The notes under the pieces were generated by a model. That model did not search any database. It was given only the letters and a program-made list of their open reading frames with translations, and was not told the origin of the DNA. The translations under genes were made by a program, and so were the position numbers. From the NCBI GenBank assembly GCA_047610385.1, contig JBLGAC010000002.1, positions 145,512-209,511 of the forward strand: a DNA stretch of 64,000 bases, given 5' to 3'. Below, piece by piece: positions 27,180 to 35,610 of this stretch. Each line of letters opens with the position of its first letter. Position 1 is the first letter of the stretch. Origin of the DNA: JBOCEF01 sp047610385 (lineage in GTDB: Bacteria; Pseudomonadota; Alphaproteobacteria; Rhodobacterales; Rhodobacteraceae).

Positions 27180-28628
27180 ATGACCGACCTTGCCCCGCCG
27201 CTTTCGGATGATGCGCGGCTTGACCGCTGGGCGCGCTGGGCACCGTGGCTGATAGCGCTGCATGTGGCGCTGTTGGCGGGGATCCGCATCGCGCTGTCGC
27301 CATGGCTTGAGGTGGACGAGTCTGAGTTCTACGGCATCACCCATCTGGCACTGACTTACGGCAATTCTCATCCGCCGCTGTACAACTGGTTGATGGCCGG
27401 GGCGCTGGCGCTGACCGGGGACAATTGGTCGGTGTCGGCGGCGTTGGTGAAATTCCCGCTGCTCGGGGTGTTTCATCTGCTGGTCTGGGATGCAGCGCGG
27501 CGGTTGGGGGGCATGCGCGCGGGCATGTGGGCGCTGGTCGCCGGGGCGCTGCTGCCGCAGATCGTGTGGATGGCGGCGCTGACGCTGACCCATTCGATTC
27601 TGGTGATGGCCGGCACCGCGGCGGTGATCCATGCGCTGGTTGTGCTGCGCGGTACGCGGGCGGTCGGGGCGTGGGTCTGGCTGGGGCTGGCGCTGTCGCT
27701 GGGGGCGTTGGGTAAGTTCAATTTTGCGCTGTTCGCAATCCCGATGCTGGCGGCGATGCTGATCGTGCCGGGGACGCGCCCGATCCTGAAGGCGCGGCGG
27801 GCGTGGATATCAGCCACAGTGGTCGCGGGCTGCGTTGGCCCGGTCGCGATCGCCGCTGCGATGGATCTGGCTGGCAGCGCGGGGCGGATGCGCAAGCTGT
27901 TCTCTGAGGCGGGGGCGACATCCGGGCTGGATCTGCCGGGGGTCGGGCTGGATGGCGCGCTGTCGCTGATGCAGGCGTTCGGTGCCTGGGCGGGGCCGGC
28001 GCTGGTTGTCTGGATCATCGTGCGGCGGCAGGGCCCGCGTGGGGCGGCGGGGGCGGATGCGTTTCTGCGCGCGCTCATGCTCTCAATGCTGCTGTCGCTG
28101 GCTGTGTTTGCGCTGATTGTGCTGGCCGCCGACATGCACCGGGTGCGGGAACGGTATCTGACCCCGATGCTGATCGCGCTGCCGATCTGGCTGGCGGTGG
28201 CGCGGCCGCTGGGGCGGATGTGGCCCGCGCGGCTGGCGCTGGCGGCGCATCTGGCCGCGGCGGTGGGCGTGGCCGGGGTGGTGACGCTGTCGCCGCATCG
28301 GCTGGCCTATCCGTGGCAGGCGCTGGCCGGTCAGCTGACCGCCGATTTGCCCGGCGCGCAGGCGGTGATCGGCGGGCGCACCGCCGACGGTGCCAACATC
28401 GCGCTGGCGCTGGGCCTGCCGGTGGTGCGCGACCGCGCGGCACCCGACGGCCCGGTGCTGCTGGTCTGGGTTGGGGACCGCGCGCCGCCCACGGCCTTTG
28501 CCGCGATGCTGGCACCGGGCGTGCCGCGCGCAGTGGTGCGCGCACCGATGACAAACCTTTCAGGCAAAACGATCATCTTTTCAGGCGCACTGGCATACGG
28601 CACCGCGGTGAACGCCGCGCGGCGCTGA
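27180..28628 (+). CDS. GT39-type membrane glycosyltransferase
   Basis: 482 residues with about ten membrane segments. The first periplasmic loop carries the acidic site of the PMT/ArnT-like fold (LEVDESEFYGI) followed by YGNSHPPLYNWLMAGALAL, as in GT39 enzymes, which move a sugar from a polyprenyl-phosphate donor on the outer face of the inner membrane. The acceptor is unknown. ATG 27180 has AAGGAG 9 bases upstream; an open frame reaching back to 27060 overlaps the asd terminator and is rejected. It is probably a single-gene unit. Confidence 0.83.
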   Translation: MTDLAPPLSDDARLDRWARWAPWLIALHVALLAGIRIALSPWLEVDESEFYGITHLALTYGNSHPPLYNWLMAGALALTGDNWSVSAALVKFPLLGVFHLLVWDAARRLGGMRAGMWALVAGALLPQIVWMAALTLTHSILVMAGTAAVIHALVVLRGTRAVGAWVWLGLALSLGALGKFNFALFAIPMLAAMLIVPGTRPILKARRAWISATVVAGCVGPVAIAAAMDLAGSAGRMRKLFSEAGATSGLDLPGVGLDGALSLMQAFGAWAGPALVVWIIVRRQGPRGAAGADAFLRALMLSMLLSLAVFALIVLAADMHRVRERYLTPMLIALPIWLAVARPLGRMWPARLALAAHLAAAVGVAGVVTLSPHRLAYPWQALAGQLTADLPGAQAVIGGRTADGANIALALGLPVVRDRAAPDGPVLLVWVGDRAPPTAFAAMLAPGVPRAVVRAPMTNLSGKTIIFSGALAYGTAVNAARR

Positions 28629-28804
28629 AGGGGGCGCCGCGCCCACCCGCGCGCCCCTTGCCCGGACGGCACCCGCGGCGCGCTGCGGGCGCCAGCGCAG
28701 GTGGCCAGTGGGCGCCAAGGTTCGGACGGCGCGCGCCAAGGGCGCATGCGAAAGGGGCCGCGTGATCCGCGGCCCCTTCGGGGTGCTCCTGGTCTGGCGG
28801 CGGC
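28628..28804. terminator. Convergent gap with two terminator hairpins
   Basis: AAGGGG/CCCCTT (28628-28659, one bulge) follows the glycosyltransferase gene, and a perfect 11-bp stem AAGGGGCCGCG/CGCGGCCCCTT with loop TGATC (28752-28778) precedes the ferredoxin stop and should end its minus-strand transcript. Confidence 0.65.
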
Positions 28805-29125
28805 TCAGATCTGCTTTTCGGGCATCCGCACGACCAGGCCTTCAAGCGCTGGCGTCACCTTGATCTGGCAAGTGAGGCGCGAGGTCGCTTTAGGCTCAAA
28901 CGCAAAGTCGAGCATGTCTTCTTCCATAGGCTCCTTGGCCGGGACCTTTTCAGCCCAGGCCGCATCCACATAGACATGGCAGGTGGAACAGGCGCAGGCA
29001 CCGCCGCAATCGGCCTCAATGCCGGGCACGTTGTTGTCGCGCGCGCCTTCCATCACGGTCAGGCCTTCGGGCACGTCCACGACATGCTCGGTGCCGCCGA
29101 ACTCCACATAAGTGATCTTGACCAT
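28805..29125 (-). CDS. [2Fe-2S] ferredoxin, adrenodoxin/FdVI type
   Basis: 106 residues. Cluster ligands fit DCGGACACSTCHVY (C-x5-C-x2-C) and the distal RLTCQI. Overall it follows Rhodobacter FdVI (VMEGARDNNVPGIEADCGGAC, EEDMLDFAFEP, LVVRMPEKQI). Such ferredoxins carry electrons for cytochrome P450s or Fe-S cluster/cofactor assembly. No partner reductase is nearby. Start ATG 29125 with GGAGGG upstream; monocistronic between hairpins. Confidence 0.93.
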   Translation of the reverse strand: MVKITYVEFGGTEHVVDVPEGLTVMEGARDNNVPGIEADCGGACACSTCHVYVDAAWAEKVPAKEPMEEDMLDFAFEPKATSRLTCQIKVTPALEGLVVRMPEKQI

Positions 29126-29244
29126 AGGGCCCTCCGTTTGGCTGCCGGACAGGCGCGGGGCGCGCCCGGGCCCCCGCCCGGCGGGTTACCTCTGTTCTGG
29201 AGGGCCGGAGCGGCGGCGTCAATCGCCCGCGCGGCCCGACATGG

Positions 29245-30720
29245 TCATTCCCGAGAGGATGGCGCGTCGCTGGCGACGCGGGTGGCGCCCAACACGGCCG
29301 CCGCGCGCGCCGATGCCACCGGCGGCGCCGACGACCAGCGCCCCATCGGCCCCGGTGCAGCGCGGTTCTTGACAAATATCCACCCTGCCCAGACCGACAC
29401 GACGCCTACCAGGATGCCGGCCGCACCTTGTGCATAGACCACGCCCTGCGCTGCCAAGGGCCCGGCAAACAGCCAGATCATCATCGGGGTGGCGATGCCG
29501 TCACGGCTCCAGTTCATGGCGGAGGAGATGATCGGCCGCCCCATCACGTTGAACGCGGCGTTGGCCACATACATGCCGCCCACCAAGATGAAGGCACCTG
29601 CGCCGTACAAGGCAAAGGCCTCAACCACCGCGCCGCCTTCGGGCGTCAGCGAAAAGGCCGCGGCCACATAGCCCGACAGCGCGGCCAGAATCGCCCATGC
29701 CGTTGCCACATAAAGCGCGCAGAACAAGATCGCGTCGCGATACGCTTGGCGCACCCGCGCCATGTCGCCTGCGCCGTAATTCTGCCCGATGATCCCGCCG
29801 ATGGCGGATGACAGCGCAAAGATCCCACCAAAGGCCAGCACCGTCAGGCGCGTGGTCACCGACCAGCCCGCCATGGCGCCGTCGCCATGTTCGGACACCG
29901 CGCGGGTCAGCAGAAAGTTGCCAAAGGGCGTCGACAGCTGCGTCAGCGTTGCGGGGCCCGCCACGGCCATGATGGACTTGAGGTCATGCACCACCGTTGA
30001 CAGCCTGAGCGGCCCGGCCAGATTGTGCACCCACAATACGCCCCACAGCCCCAAAAGCCCTGAGGCACCGCGCGCGATGGTCATGGCGATCGCCGCGCCT
30101 TCGATCCCCATGCCCATGCCGATGTTCAGGCCCAGCGGCGCGTCGAAGATCATGATCGGGTCCAGCACCACCGACACGAGGCCCGAGGCCATGGTGATCA
30201 GCATCGACCGTTTGGCATCACCTTCGGCGCGCAGAATGGACCCGCCGATCATCCCAAAGCTCATGAGCGGCAAGGACGGGCCTGCCAGCAGGATAAAGCT
30301 TGCCGCGGCCTCAAGGGCCTCACCCTCAGCACCCAGCAGCGTCAGCAGATCGTGGCGCCAGATCACCGCGCCCCCCGACAGAACGCTGAGCACGACAAAG
30401 GTTGTCGCCAGTGCTGAGGTGGCGTGCGCGCGCGCGCTTTCACGGTCCCGCGCCCCCAGCGCCCGCGACACCAGTGCGGTCGCGGCGATCGAAAATCCCA
30501 GCCCGACGGACACGATGAAAAACTGGATGGTCCACGCATAGCCGACTGCCGCGGTCAGCGCCTCTACCTTCAGCATCGACACATAAAGCAGCGTCACTGC
30601 GTCCACGAGGAACATCAGCGTCAGCCCGACAGCCCCCGCCATGGTCATCACCGCGACATGGCGCATGGTGGAGCCGGTGGTGAAACGTCCTGCCGCGGCG
30701 GGCGCCTTCTGCTCAGTCAT
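29245..30720 (-). CDS. MATE-family efflux transporter
   Basis: 491 residues with twelve membrane segments in two homologous halves. Characteristic sequences include GLGFSIAATALVSRALGARDRE, LRAEGDAKRSMLITM and GIIGQNYGAGDMARVRQAYRDA. MATE proteins export cationic compounds by H+ or Na+ antiport. It starts 7 bases after the MFS stop, so both transporters share a transcript. The substrate is unknown. Confidence 0.88.
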   Translation of the reverse strand: MTEQKAPAAAGRFTTGSTMRHVAVMTMAGAVGLTLMFLVDAVTLLYVSMLKVEALTAAVGYAWTIQFFIVSVGLGFSIAATALVSRALGARDRESARAHATSALATTFVVLSVLSGGAVIWRHDLLTLLGAEGEALEAAASFILLAGPSLPLMSFGMIGGSILRAEGDAKRSMLITMASGLVSVVLDPIMIFDAPLGLNIGMGMGIEGAAIAMTIARGASGLLGLWGVLWVHNLAGPLRLSTVVHDLKSIMAVAGPATLTQLSTPFGNFLLTRAVSEHGDGAMAGWSVTTRLTVLAFGGIFALSSAIGGIIGQNYGAGDMARVRQAYRDAILFCALYVATAWAILAALSGYVAAAFSLTPEGGAVVEAFALYGAGAFILVGGMYVANAAFNVMGRPIISSAMNWSRDGIATPMMIWLFAGPLAAQGVVYAQGAAGILVGVVSVWAGWIFVKNRAAPGPMGRWSSAPPVASARAAAVLGATRVASDAPSSRE

Positions 30721-30727
30721 AAACGGC

Positions 30728-31966
30728 TCATTCGGCTGGTCGGGTCAGGACGGGGCGGCAAAAGGCGGTCTCGTTCCCCGTGTCTGGATGGCGGGGCACA
30801 AGCAGCGCAAGGATCAGCGATCCGAACGCCAGCACCGACGCCAGCGTGAACACCGCAGCCGGGGATATCAACCAAAGGTAGCCCAGCGACGCGGGAAGGA
30901 AAACGGCAGCGATGTGGTTGATGGTGAACGCCACCGCCGCCGTTGGCGCGATGTCACCCGGCGCGGCGATTTTCTGAAAATAGGTTTTCTGCGCAAATGC
31001 CATGGCAAACAGCAGATGGTCGATCACATACAACGTCGCCGCCACAGTCGCGCCCCAGCCAAAATAATAAACCCCGGCATAGGAGGCGAACACCAAAATC
31101 AGCCCGGTATATTCCACCACCAGCGCCCGGCGTTCGCCAAAGCGCACAATGAACCCGCCGATCATCGGCGCCAGAACCATGTTGGCGGCAAAATTGATCA
31201 TGAACAGCGCCGTGACTTCATGCACTGCAAAGCCGAATTTTTCGACCATCATGAAGGCGGCAAACACCACAAAGATCTGCCGCCGCGCACCGCCAAGGAA
31301 CTGCAGCGCATAATACAGCCAATAGCGCTTGCGCAGGATCATCCGCTTTTCCTGCGGGTGCGGCGACTGGAATTTGGGGTAAAGCAGCCATGCCGCCAGC
31401 GCCACGGCGACGGTCGCGGTCCCTCCGGCCATGTAGACAAAGGCGTAGGACAGATCAAAGGCCTTCCACGCGCCGACGATCAGGGCATAGGCCACCAAGG
31501 ATGATGCCGATCCGGCGGCCAAGATCCAGCCCAGCGCCTTGGGGGCGACGGCCTTGGGCAGCCATTGCAGCTGTAGCGACTGGTTCACGGTCTCATAATA
31601 ATGAAACCCGAGACTGCCGATGAAGGTCGTGATCAACAGCCCACCAAAGCTGGGGAAAAACGCCGTCAACGCCACCGCGACCCCAAGCGTTGTCAGCGAC
31701 AGAATCGCCAATGTCTGTTCGCGCACGAACAGGATGATCGCGATGACGCCGATGGCGGCGAAACCGGGGATTTCGCGCACCGATTGCAGCCAGCCAATGT
31801 CTGATCCGTCAAAATGCGCGGCTTCGATGACAAAGTTGTTCAGCAGCGCGTTCCACGTCGCGAAGGCCAGCGGCAAGCCCGCGGCCATCAAGATCAGCAG
31901 CCCGATGGGCCTGCGCCACAGGGGCAAAGCGGCCGCGTCTTCAATGGTCATCATCTGAGTATTCAT
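30728..31966 (-). CDS. MFS transporter
   Basis: 412 residues, about twelve membrane helices, with MFS-like features (ADGSDIGWLQSVREIPGF, ILFVREQTLAILSL, RFGERRALVVEYTG in the middle loop region, LVPRHPDTG tail). It belongs to a branch often annotated only as MFS. Operon with the MATE gene. ATG at 31966; two more Met codons at residues 5-6 are possible starts. Confidence 0.85.
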   Translation of the reverse strand: MNTQMMTIEDAAALPLWRRPIGLLILMAAGLPLAFATWNALLNNFVIEAAHFDGSDIGWLQSVREIPGFAAIGVIAIILFVREQTLAILSLTTLGVAVALTAFFPSFGGLLITTFIGSLGFHYYETVNQSLQLQWLPKAVAPKALGWILAAGSASSLVAYALIVGAWKAFDLSYAFVYMAGGTATVAVALAAWLLYPKFQSPHPQEKRMILRKRYWLYYALQFLGGARRQIFVVFAAFMMVEKFGFAVHEVTALFMINFAANMVLAPMIGGFIVRFGERRALVVEYTGLILVFASYAGVYYFGWGATVAATLYVIDHLLFAMAFAQKTYFQKIAAPGDIAPTAAVAFTINHIAAVFLPASLGYLWLISPAAVFTLASVLAFGSLILALLVPRHPDTGNETAFCRPVLTRPAE

Positions 31967-32064
31967 AAGGGGCCCTTATCCCCGAACCTGTTTGAAGGCG
32001 AGCGGGATTTTCGTGGCCGTGGCGATGCGCATATAAATATCAGAAAAATTTGTGAAATAAATCG

Positions 32065-32116
32065 TTGGTTGTGAATGTGTGTGAATTATATTTGAACCAC
32101 ACTAAGCGGTGTTGTT
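32065..32116 (+). promoter_or_regulatory. Promoter with overlapping inverted repeat upstream of the first YeeE gene
   Basis: TTGGTT (32065-32070), a 16-base spacer and TATATT (32087-32092) make a plausible sigma-70 promoter in an unusually AT-rich gap. The inverted repeat AACCACAC/GTGTTGTT (7 of 8 paired, 32095-32102 and 32109-32116) covers the expected start site, as a repressor operator would. Confidence 0.42.
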
Positions 32117-32147
32117 TGCTGCGCCCTGAGTCTGGAAAGGTCGATCC

Positions 32148-33212
32148 ATGTTCGAAGATCTCGGTTTCTCCGGGTGGACGCCGCTGCAGGCGGCGGTGGT
32201 TCTGGGGCTGGCGCTGGGCTGCGCCTTTGGCACGCTGGCGCAGCGGTCGCGGTTCTGTCTGCGCCGCGCCATCGCGGGCGAAGACGCCGCAACCCGCCGC
32301 GGCGCGCTGGCGGTCTGGCTGGTTGCGCTCAGCGTTGCGACGCTGGGCGTGCAGGGCGCGGCGGCGATGGAATGGATCGATCTGGGGGAAACCCGGTTCG
32401 TGGTCGAAGATGTCGCGCTGACCTCGATCATCCTTGGTGGGCTGGTGTTTGGCGCGGGCATGGTGCTGTCACGGGGCTGCGCGTCGCGCCTGACGGTGCT
32501 GGCGGCGTCGGGCAACATGCGCGCGGCGGCTTGCGTGGTGGTGTTTGCCATCGCGGCGCATGCGACCATGAAGGGCGTGCTGAACGTCATTCCCCAGGCA
32601 TTTGCAGGTGGCGACACCGCGCTGGCCCCGACGCTGGATGCCGCGCTGGGCGTGTCGCCTTGGCTGATCGCGGGTGCGTTGGCCATCGTCGCCGCGCTGC
32701 TGGCGGTGCGGTCGGGCGCAAAGGTGTCCTCGTTGATCATGGGCGCGGCCATTGGTGCGCTGATCCCGCTGGGCTGGGTCGGCACCGGGCTGGTGCTGGC
32801 TGATGAATTTGACCCGATCGCGTTCGAATCGCTCGCCTTCACCCGTCCGGCGGCGGAGGCCCTGTTCTGGACCATCGCGGGCACGGCGATCCCAGCGGGC
32901 TTTGGCGTCGGCTTTATGGGCGGCGTGCTGCTGGGTGCGCATCTGGCCGCGCGGGTCAATGGCGAAGTGCAGTTCGCCAGCTTCGACACCCCCGGACAGA
33001 CCGCGCGCTACATGACCGGCGCGCTGTTCATGGGCGTCGGCGGTGTGATGGCGGGCGGCTGCACGGTGGGCGCGGGCCTTGGGGGTGTGCCAACGCTGGG
33101 CCTTTCGGCGCTGGTCGCGCTGGGCGCAATCGTGCTTGGCGCTGCGGCGACCAATGGGGCGCTGGGGGTTCTGGGCCGCAGCACGGGCATGGCGGGTGTT
33201 CCTGCCGAATAA
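32148..33212 (+). CDS. YeeE/YedE-family sulfur-compound transporter (first copy)
   Basis: 354 residues, about nine membrane segments. Family motifs with conserved Cys are present: LAQRSRFCLRRA, GMVLSRGCASRLTVLAASGN and GVGGVMAGGCTVGAGLGG. The characterised relative TsuA imports thiosulfate through a pathway of Cys residues. Start ATG 32148. It is followed by its own terminator, so it is regulated apart from the second copy. Confidence 0.87.
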   Translation: MFEDLGFSGWTPLQAAVVLGLALGCAFGTLAQRSRFCLRRAIAGEDAATRRGALAVWLVALSVATLGVQGAAAMEWIDLGETRFVVEDVALTSIILGGLVFGAGMVLSRGCASRLTVLAASGNMRAAACVVVFAIAAHATMKGVLNVIPQAFAGGDTALAPTLDAALGVSPWLIAGALAIVAALLAVRSGAKVSSLIMGAAIGALIPLGWVGTGLVLADEFDPIAFESLAFTRPAAEALFWTIAGTAIPAGFGVGFMGGVLLGAHLAARVNGEVQFASFDTPGQTARYMTGALFMGVGGVMAGGCTVGAGLGGVPTLGLSALVALGAIVLGAAATNGALGVLGRSTGMAGVPAE

Positions 33213-33233
33213 CCGGCCCACACAGCTGATTTC

Positions 33234-33267
33234 AACGCCCGGATCGCCCCTGCGGTCCGGGCGTTTT
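33234..33267 (+). terminator. Rho-independent terminator after the first YeeE gene
   Basis: Perfect 10-bp stem AACGCCCGGA/TCCGGGCGTT, loop of 12 bases, then TT. It lies 22 bases past the stop. Confidence 0.85.
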
Positions 33268-33390
33268 GCATTTCGGTTTCGCATATGACCTGCATCAAGG
33301 CGTGTGGCTCGGTGCCTCTGCTATCCCCGCCTTCGCACATACGCCCGCGCATAGACGCGCAGGAAGGTACGCGCGGGGGAGCAACACGGC

Positions 33391-34470
33391 ATGGATTTCG
33401 AACCGATGATCGAGACGCTGGGCGAACCTGGCACGGCGGCGCTCGGCGGGCTGGTCATTGGCGCGGTGTTCGGTGCCGCGGCGCAACGCTCGCAATTTTG
33501 CCTGCGGGCGGCGACGGTGGAATTCGCGTCCGGCAGGCTTGGCCCACGCATGGCGGTGTGGCTGCTGACGTTTTCCACCGCGCTGTTCTGGACCCATCTG
33601 CTGATCGCGCTTGAGCTTCTGGACCTGACCGAGGCGCGGATGCTGGCGCAGCCGGGCTCTATCTCTGGCGCGGTGATCGGTGGGTTGATTTTTGGCTGTG
33701 GCATGGTGCTGGCGCGGGGCTGTTCGGGGCGGCTGCTGGTGCTGTCGGCGACCGGGAATCTGCGCGCGCTGCTGGCAGGGCTGGTCTTTGCCGTCACCGC
33801 GCAGATGAGCCTTCGTGGCGCGCTCGCCCCCGTACGGGAATATTTCGCGGGCCAGTGGATCACTGGGCCGACCAACATCGAAGTGTCCACGGCGCTGGGC
33901 CTTGGGCCCCGGTTCGGGCTGGTGCTGGGCGCTGCCTTCGCGGTGGCCGCGCTGGTGATTGCGGCGCGCAGCAAGGTGTCGACGCTGATGTTGTTCGCAG
34001 GGTCGGGCGTCGGGTTCTGCGTGGCGGCGGGCTGGTGGTTCACCCAGACCCTGTCCACGCAGACATTTGACCCGGTGCAGGTCGAAAGCCTGACTTTCTC
34101 TGGCCCCTCCGCCGACACGCTGATGTTTTTTCTGACCCCGGATGCGGGCCTCGATTTCGACGTTGGTCTGGTGCCGGGCGTGGTGATCGGCGCGTTTCTG
34201 GCGGCCCTGCTGGCCGGGGAATGGAAATGGCAGGGATTTGATCAGACCCACGGCATGCCGCGCTATCTGGTTGGTGCGGCGATGATGGGCATGGGCGCGA
34301 TGCTGGCTGGGGGCTGTGCCATCGGCGCGGGCGTCACCGGGGTGTCCGCGTTGGCGCTGACCGCATGGATCGCGCTGACCTTCATGTGGATCGGCGCGGT
34401 CGCCACGGACCGGCTGGTGGATCGTGGCCCTGCGGTGCGCGGTGCCCCGATGCCCGTACCCGCAAGCTGA
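33391..34470 (+). CDS. YeeE/YedE-family sulfur-compound transporter (second copy)
   Basis: 359 residues with the same motifs: AAQRSQFCLRAATVEF, GCGMVLARGCSGRLLVLSATGN and MGMGAMLAGGCAIGAGVTG. It resembles but clearly differs from the upstream copy, so the pair is an old duplication or a recruited paralogue. An AGGAAGGT stretch is about 24 bases from the start, and GGGGGAG lies 10 bases before the ATG. Confidence 0.87.
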   Translation: MDFEPMIETLGEPGTAALGGLVIGAVFGAAAQRSQFCLRAATVEFASGRLGPRMAVWLLTFSTALFWTHLLIALELLDLTEARMLAQPGSISGAVIGGLIFGCGMVLARGCSGRLLVLSATGNLRALLAGLVFAVTAQMSLRGALAPVREYFAGQWITGPTNIEVSTALGLGPRFGLVLGAAFAVAALVIAARSKVSTLMLFAGSGVGFCVAAGWWFTQTLSTQTFDPVQVESLTFSGPSADTLMFFLTPDAGLDFDVGLVPGVVIGAFLAALLAGEWKWQGFDQTHGMPRYLVGAAMMGMGAMLAGGCAIGAGVTGVSALALTAWIALTFMWIGAVATDRLVDRGPAVRGAPMPVPAS

Positions 34471-34649
34471 AAGATCGCGGCGCCGCCCCTTGGTGCCGCC
34501 CCAAGATGGCGCACGCCCGAATGGGCCGTGCGCCTCCCGCACCGGTTCATCGCCCCTTGGGAGGGGGAGCGCATCGAACCGGCGCGGCGACATGCGCATA
34601 TGCGCCGCGCGCGCCCTCTGCCACCATTCGCGGCGAAGGAGACGCCGCC

Positions 34650-35510
34650 ATGATCCGCACACTCGCCGTCCTGCTCGCCCTTGCTGCTCCCGCCGCAGCG
34701 CAAGGCCTGCCCCCGTTCGCCGCCTTTGATGGGGCAAGCGCGCCGTTCCTGTCGGACCCCCATGATCTGACCATCGGCCCTGACGGGCGGCTTTACGTCG
34801 CTGACAAACTGGCGGGCCGGGTCGCGATCCTTGATCCTGAGACATTGGTGCTGGTCGGCGCATTCGGCGGAGGCGCGCTGCCGGGGGTGCGCGACGTGTC
34901 CTTCACCCCGGATGGATTGGCGGCGGTGGCGGTTTCGGGCCTCGGGCAGGTGCTGGTGTTCGACATCGCCCAAGACCCGCCCGTCCTGGTCCGCACACTG
35001 GCGGCGCCGGGGACTGAGGGCGTGCTGGCCCATTCCAACGGCCGCATCTACGCGATGATCGGTGCCGCCTGTTCCATCGGCGCGTATGATGCTGAGGATC
35101 TAGTCGCCGCAATTCGCATCCCTTGCGGTGGCCATGATCTGGCCGAAGGGCTGGATGGGTCCATCTGGGTTCCCGATCTGCGCGGCGGGCGGGTGCTGCG
35201 GTTCTCGCCCGAATTGGACTATCTCGGCTGGGTTGGTGGGCCGGAGGCAGGGCTGATCGGCCCGCGCTACCTGACGATGGATTCGGCCGGGCGGCTGGCG
35301 GTCGCCGATCAGGACGGCCACCGCATCGTGCTGATCGACCCGGAGGGCGGGCCCAATGGCGCAGTGATCGGCGCGATTGGCACGGGCATGCCGGGGATGG
35401 GGCCGGGGCTGTTCGACGACCCCGAAGGTGCCGCGTCGGCAGGTGCGCGCTATTGGTTCGCAGACAGCGACAATAACCGCGTGGTGCGCTACGCCATCGT
35501 CGGTTACTGA
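34650..35510 (+). CDS. Secreted NHL-type beta-propeller protein
   Basis: 286 residues with a signal peptide (IRTLAVLLALAAPAAAQG) and repeating blades: HDLTIGPDGRLYVADKLAGRVAILD, EGLDGSIWVPDLRGGRVLRFS, MDSAGRLAVADQDGHRIVLID and ARYWFADSDNNRVVRY. NHL propellers bind ligands or act as scaffolds in the periplasm; some are lyases. ATG 34650 with GAAGGAGA upstream. It follows the second transporter by 179 bases; a role with it is unproven. Confidence 0.78.
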   Translation: MIRTLAVLLALAAPAAAQGLPPFAAFDGASAPFLSDPHDLTIGPDGRLYVADKLAGRVAILDPETLVLVGAFGGGALPGVRDVSFTPDGLAAVAVSGLGQVLVFDIAQDPPVLVRTLAAPGTEGVLAHSNGRIYAMIGAACSIGAYDAEDLVAAIRIPCGGHDLAEGLDGSIWVPDLRGGRVLRFSPELDYLGWVGGPEAGLIGPRYLTMDSAGRLAVADQDGHRIVLIDPEGGPNGAVIGAIGTGMPGMGPGLFDDPEGAASAGARYWFADSDNNRVVRYAIVGY

Positions 35511-35567
35511 CCCCCCGCACCAACGCCGGGATGGCGCGCGCGGCCCGGCGCGGGCCGCTCGCGCGAA

Positions 35568-35584
35568 GGGGGCTCAATGCCCCC
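35568..35584. terminator. GGGGGC/GCCCCC hairpin between convergent genes
   Basis: Perfect 6-bp stem with a TCAAT loop between the beta-propeller and GMC oxidoreductase stops. Confidence 0.45.
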
Positions 35585-35610
35585 GAGCGCGACACGCGGC
35601 GCCGCTGGTG

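Noticed and set aside
33295..34863. 522-codon minus-strand frame opposite the second YeeE gene
   Set aside because: Arg/Gln/His-rich shadow with no family features; both flanking plus-strand genes are convincing.
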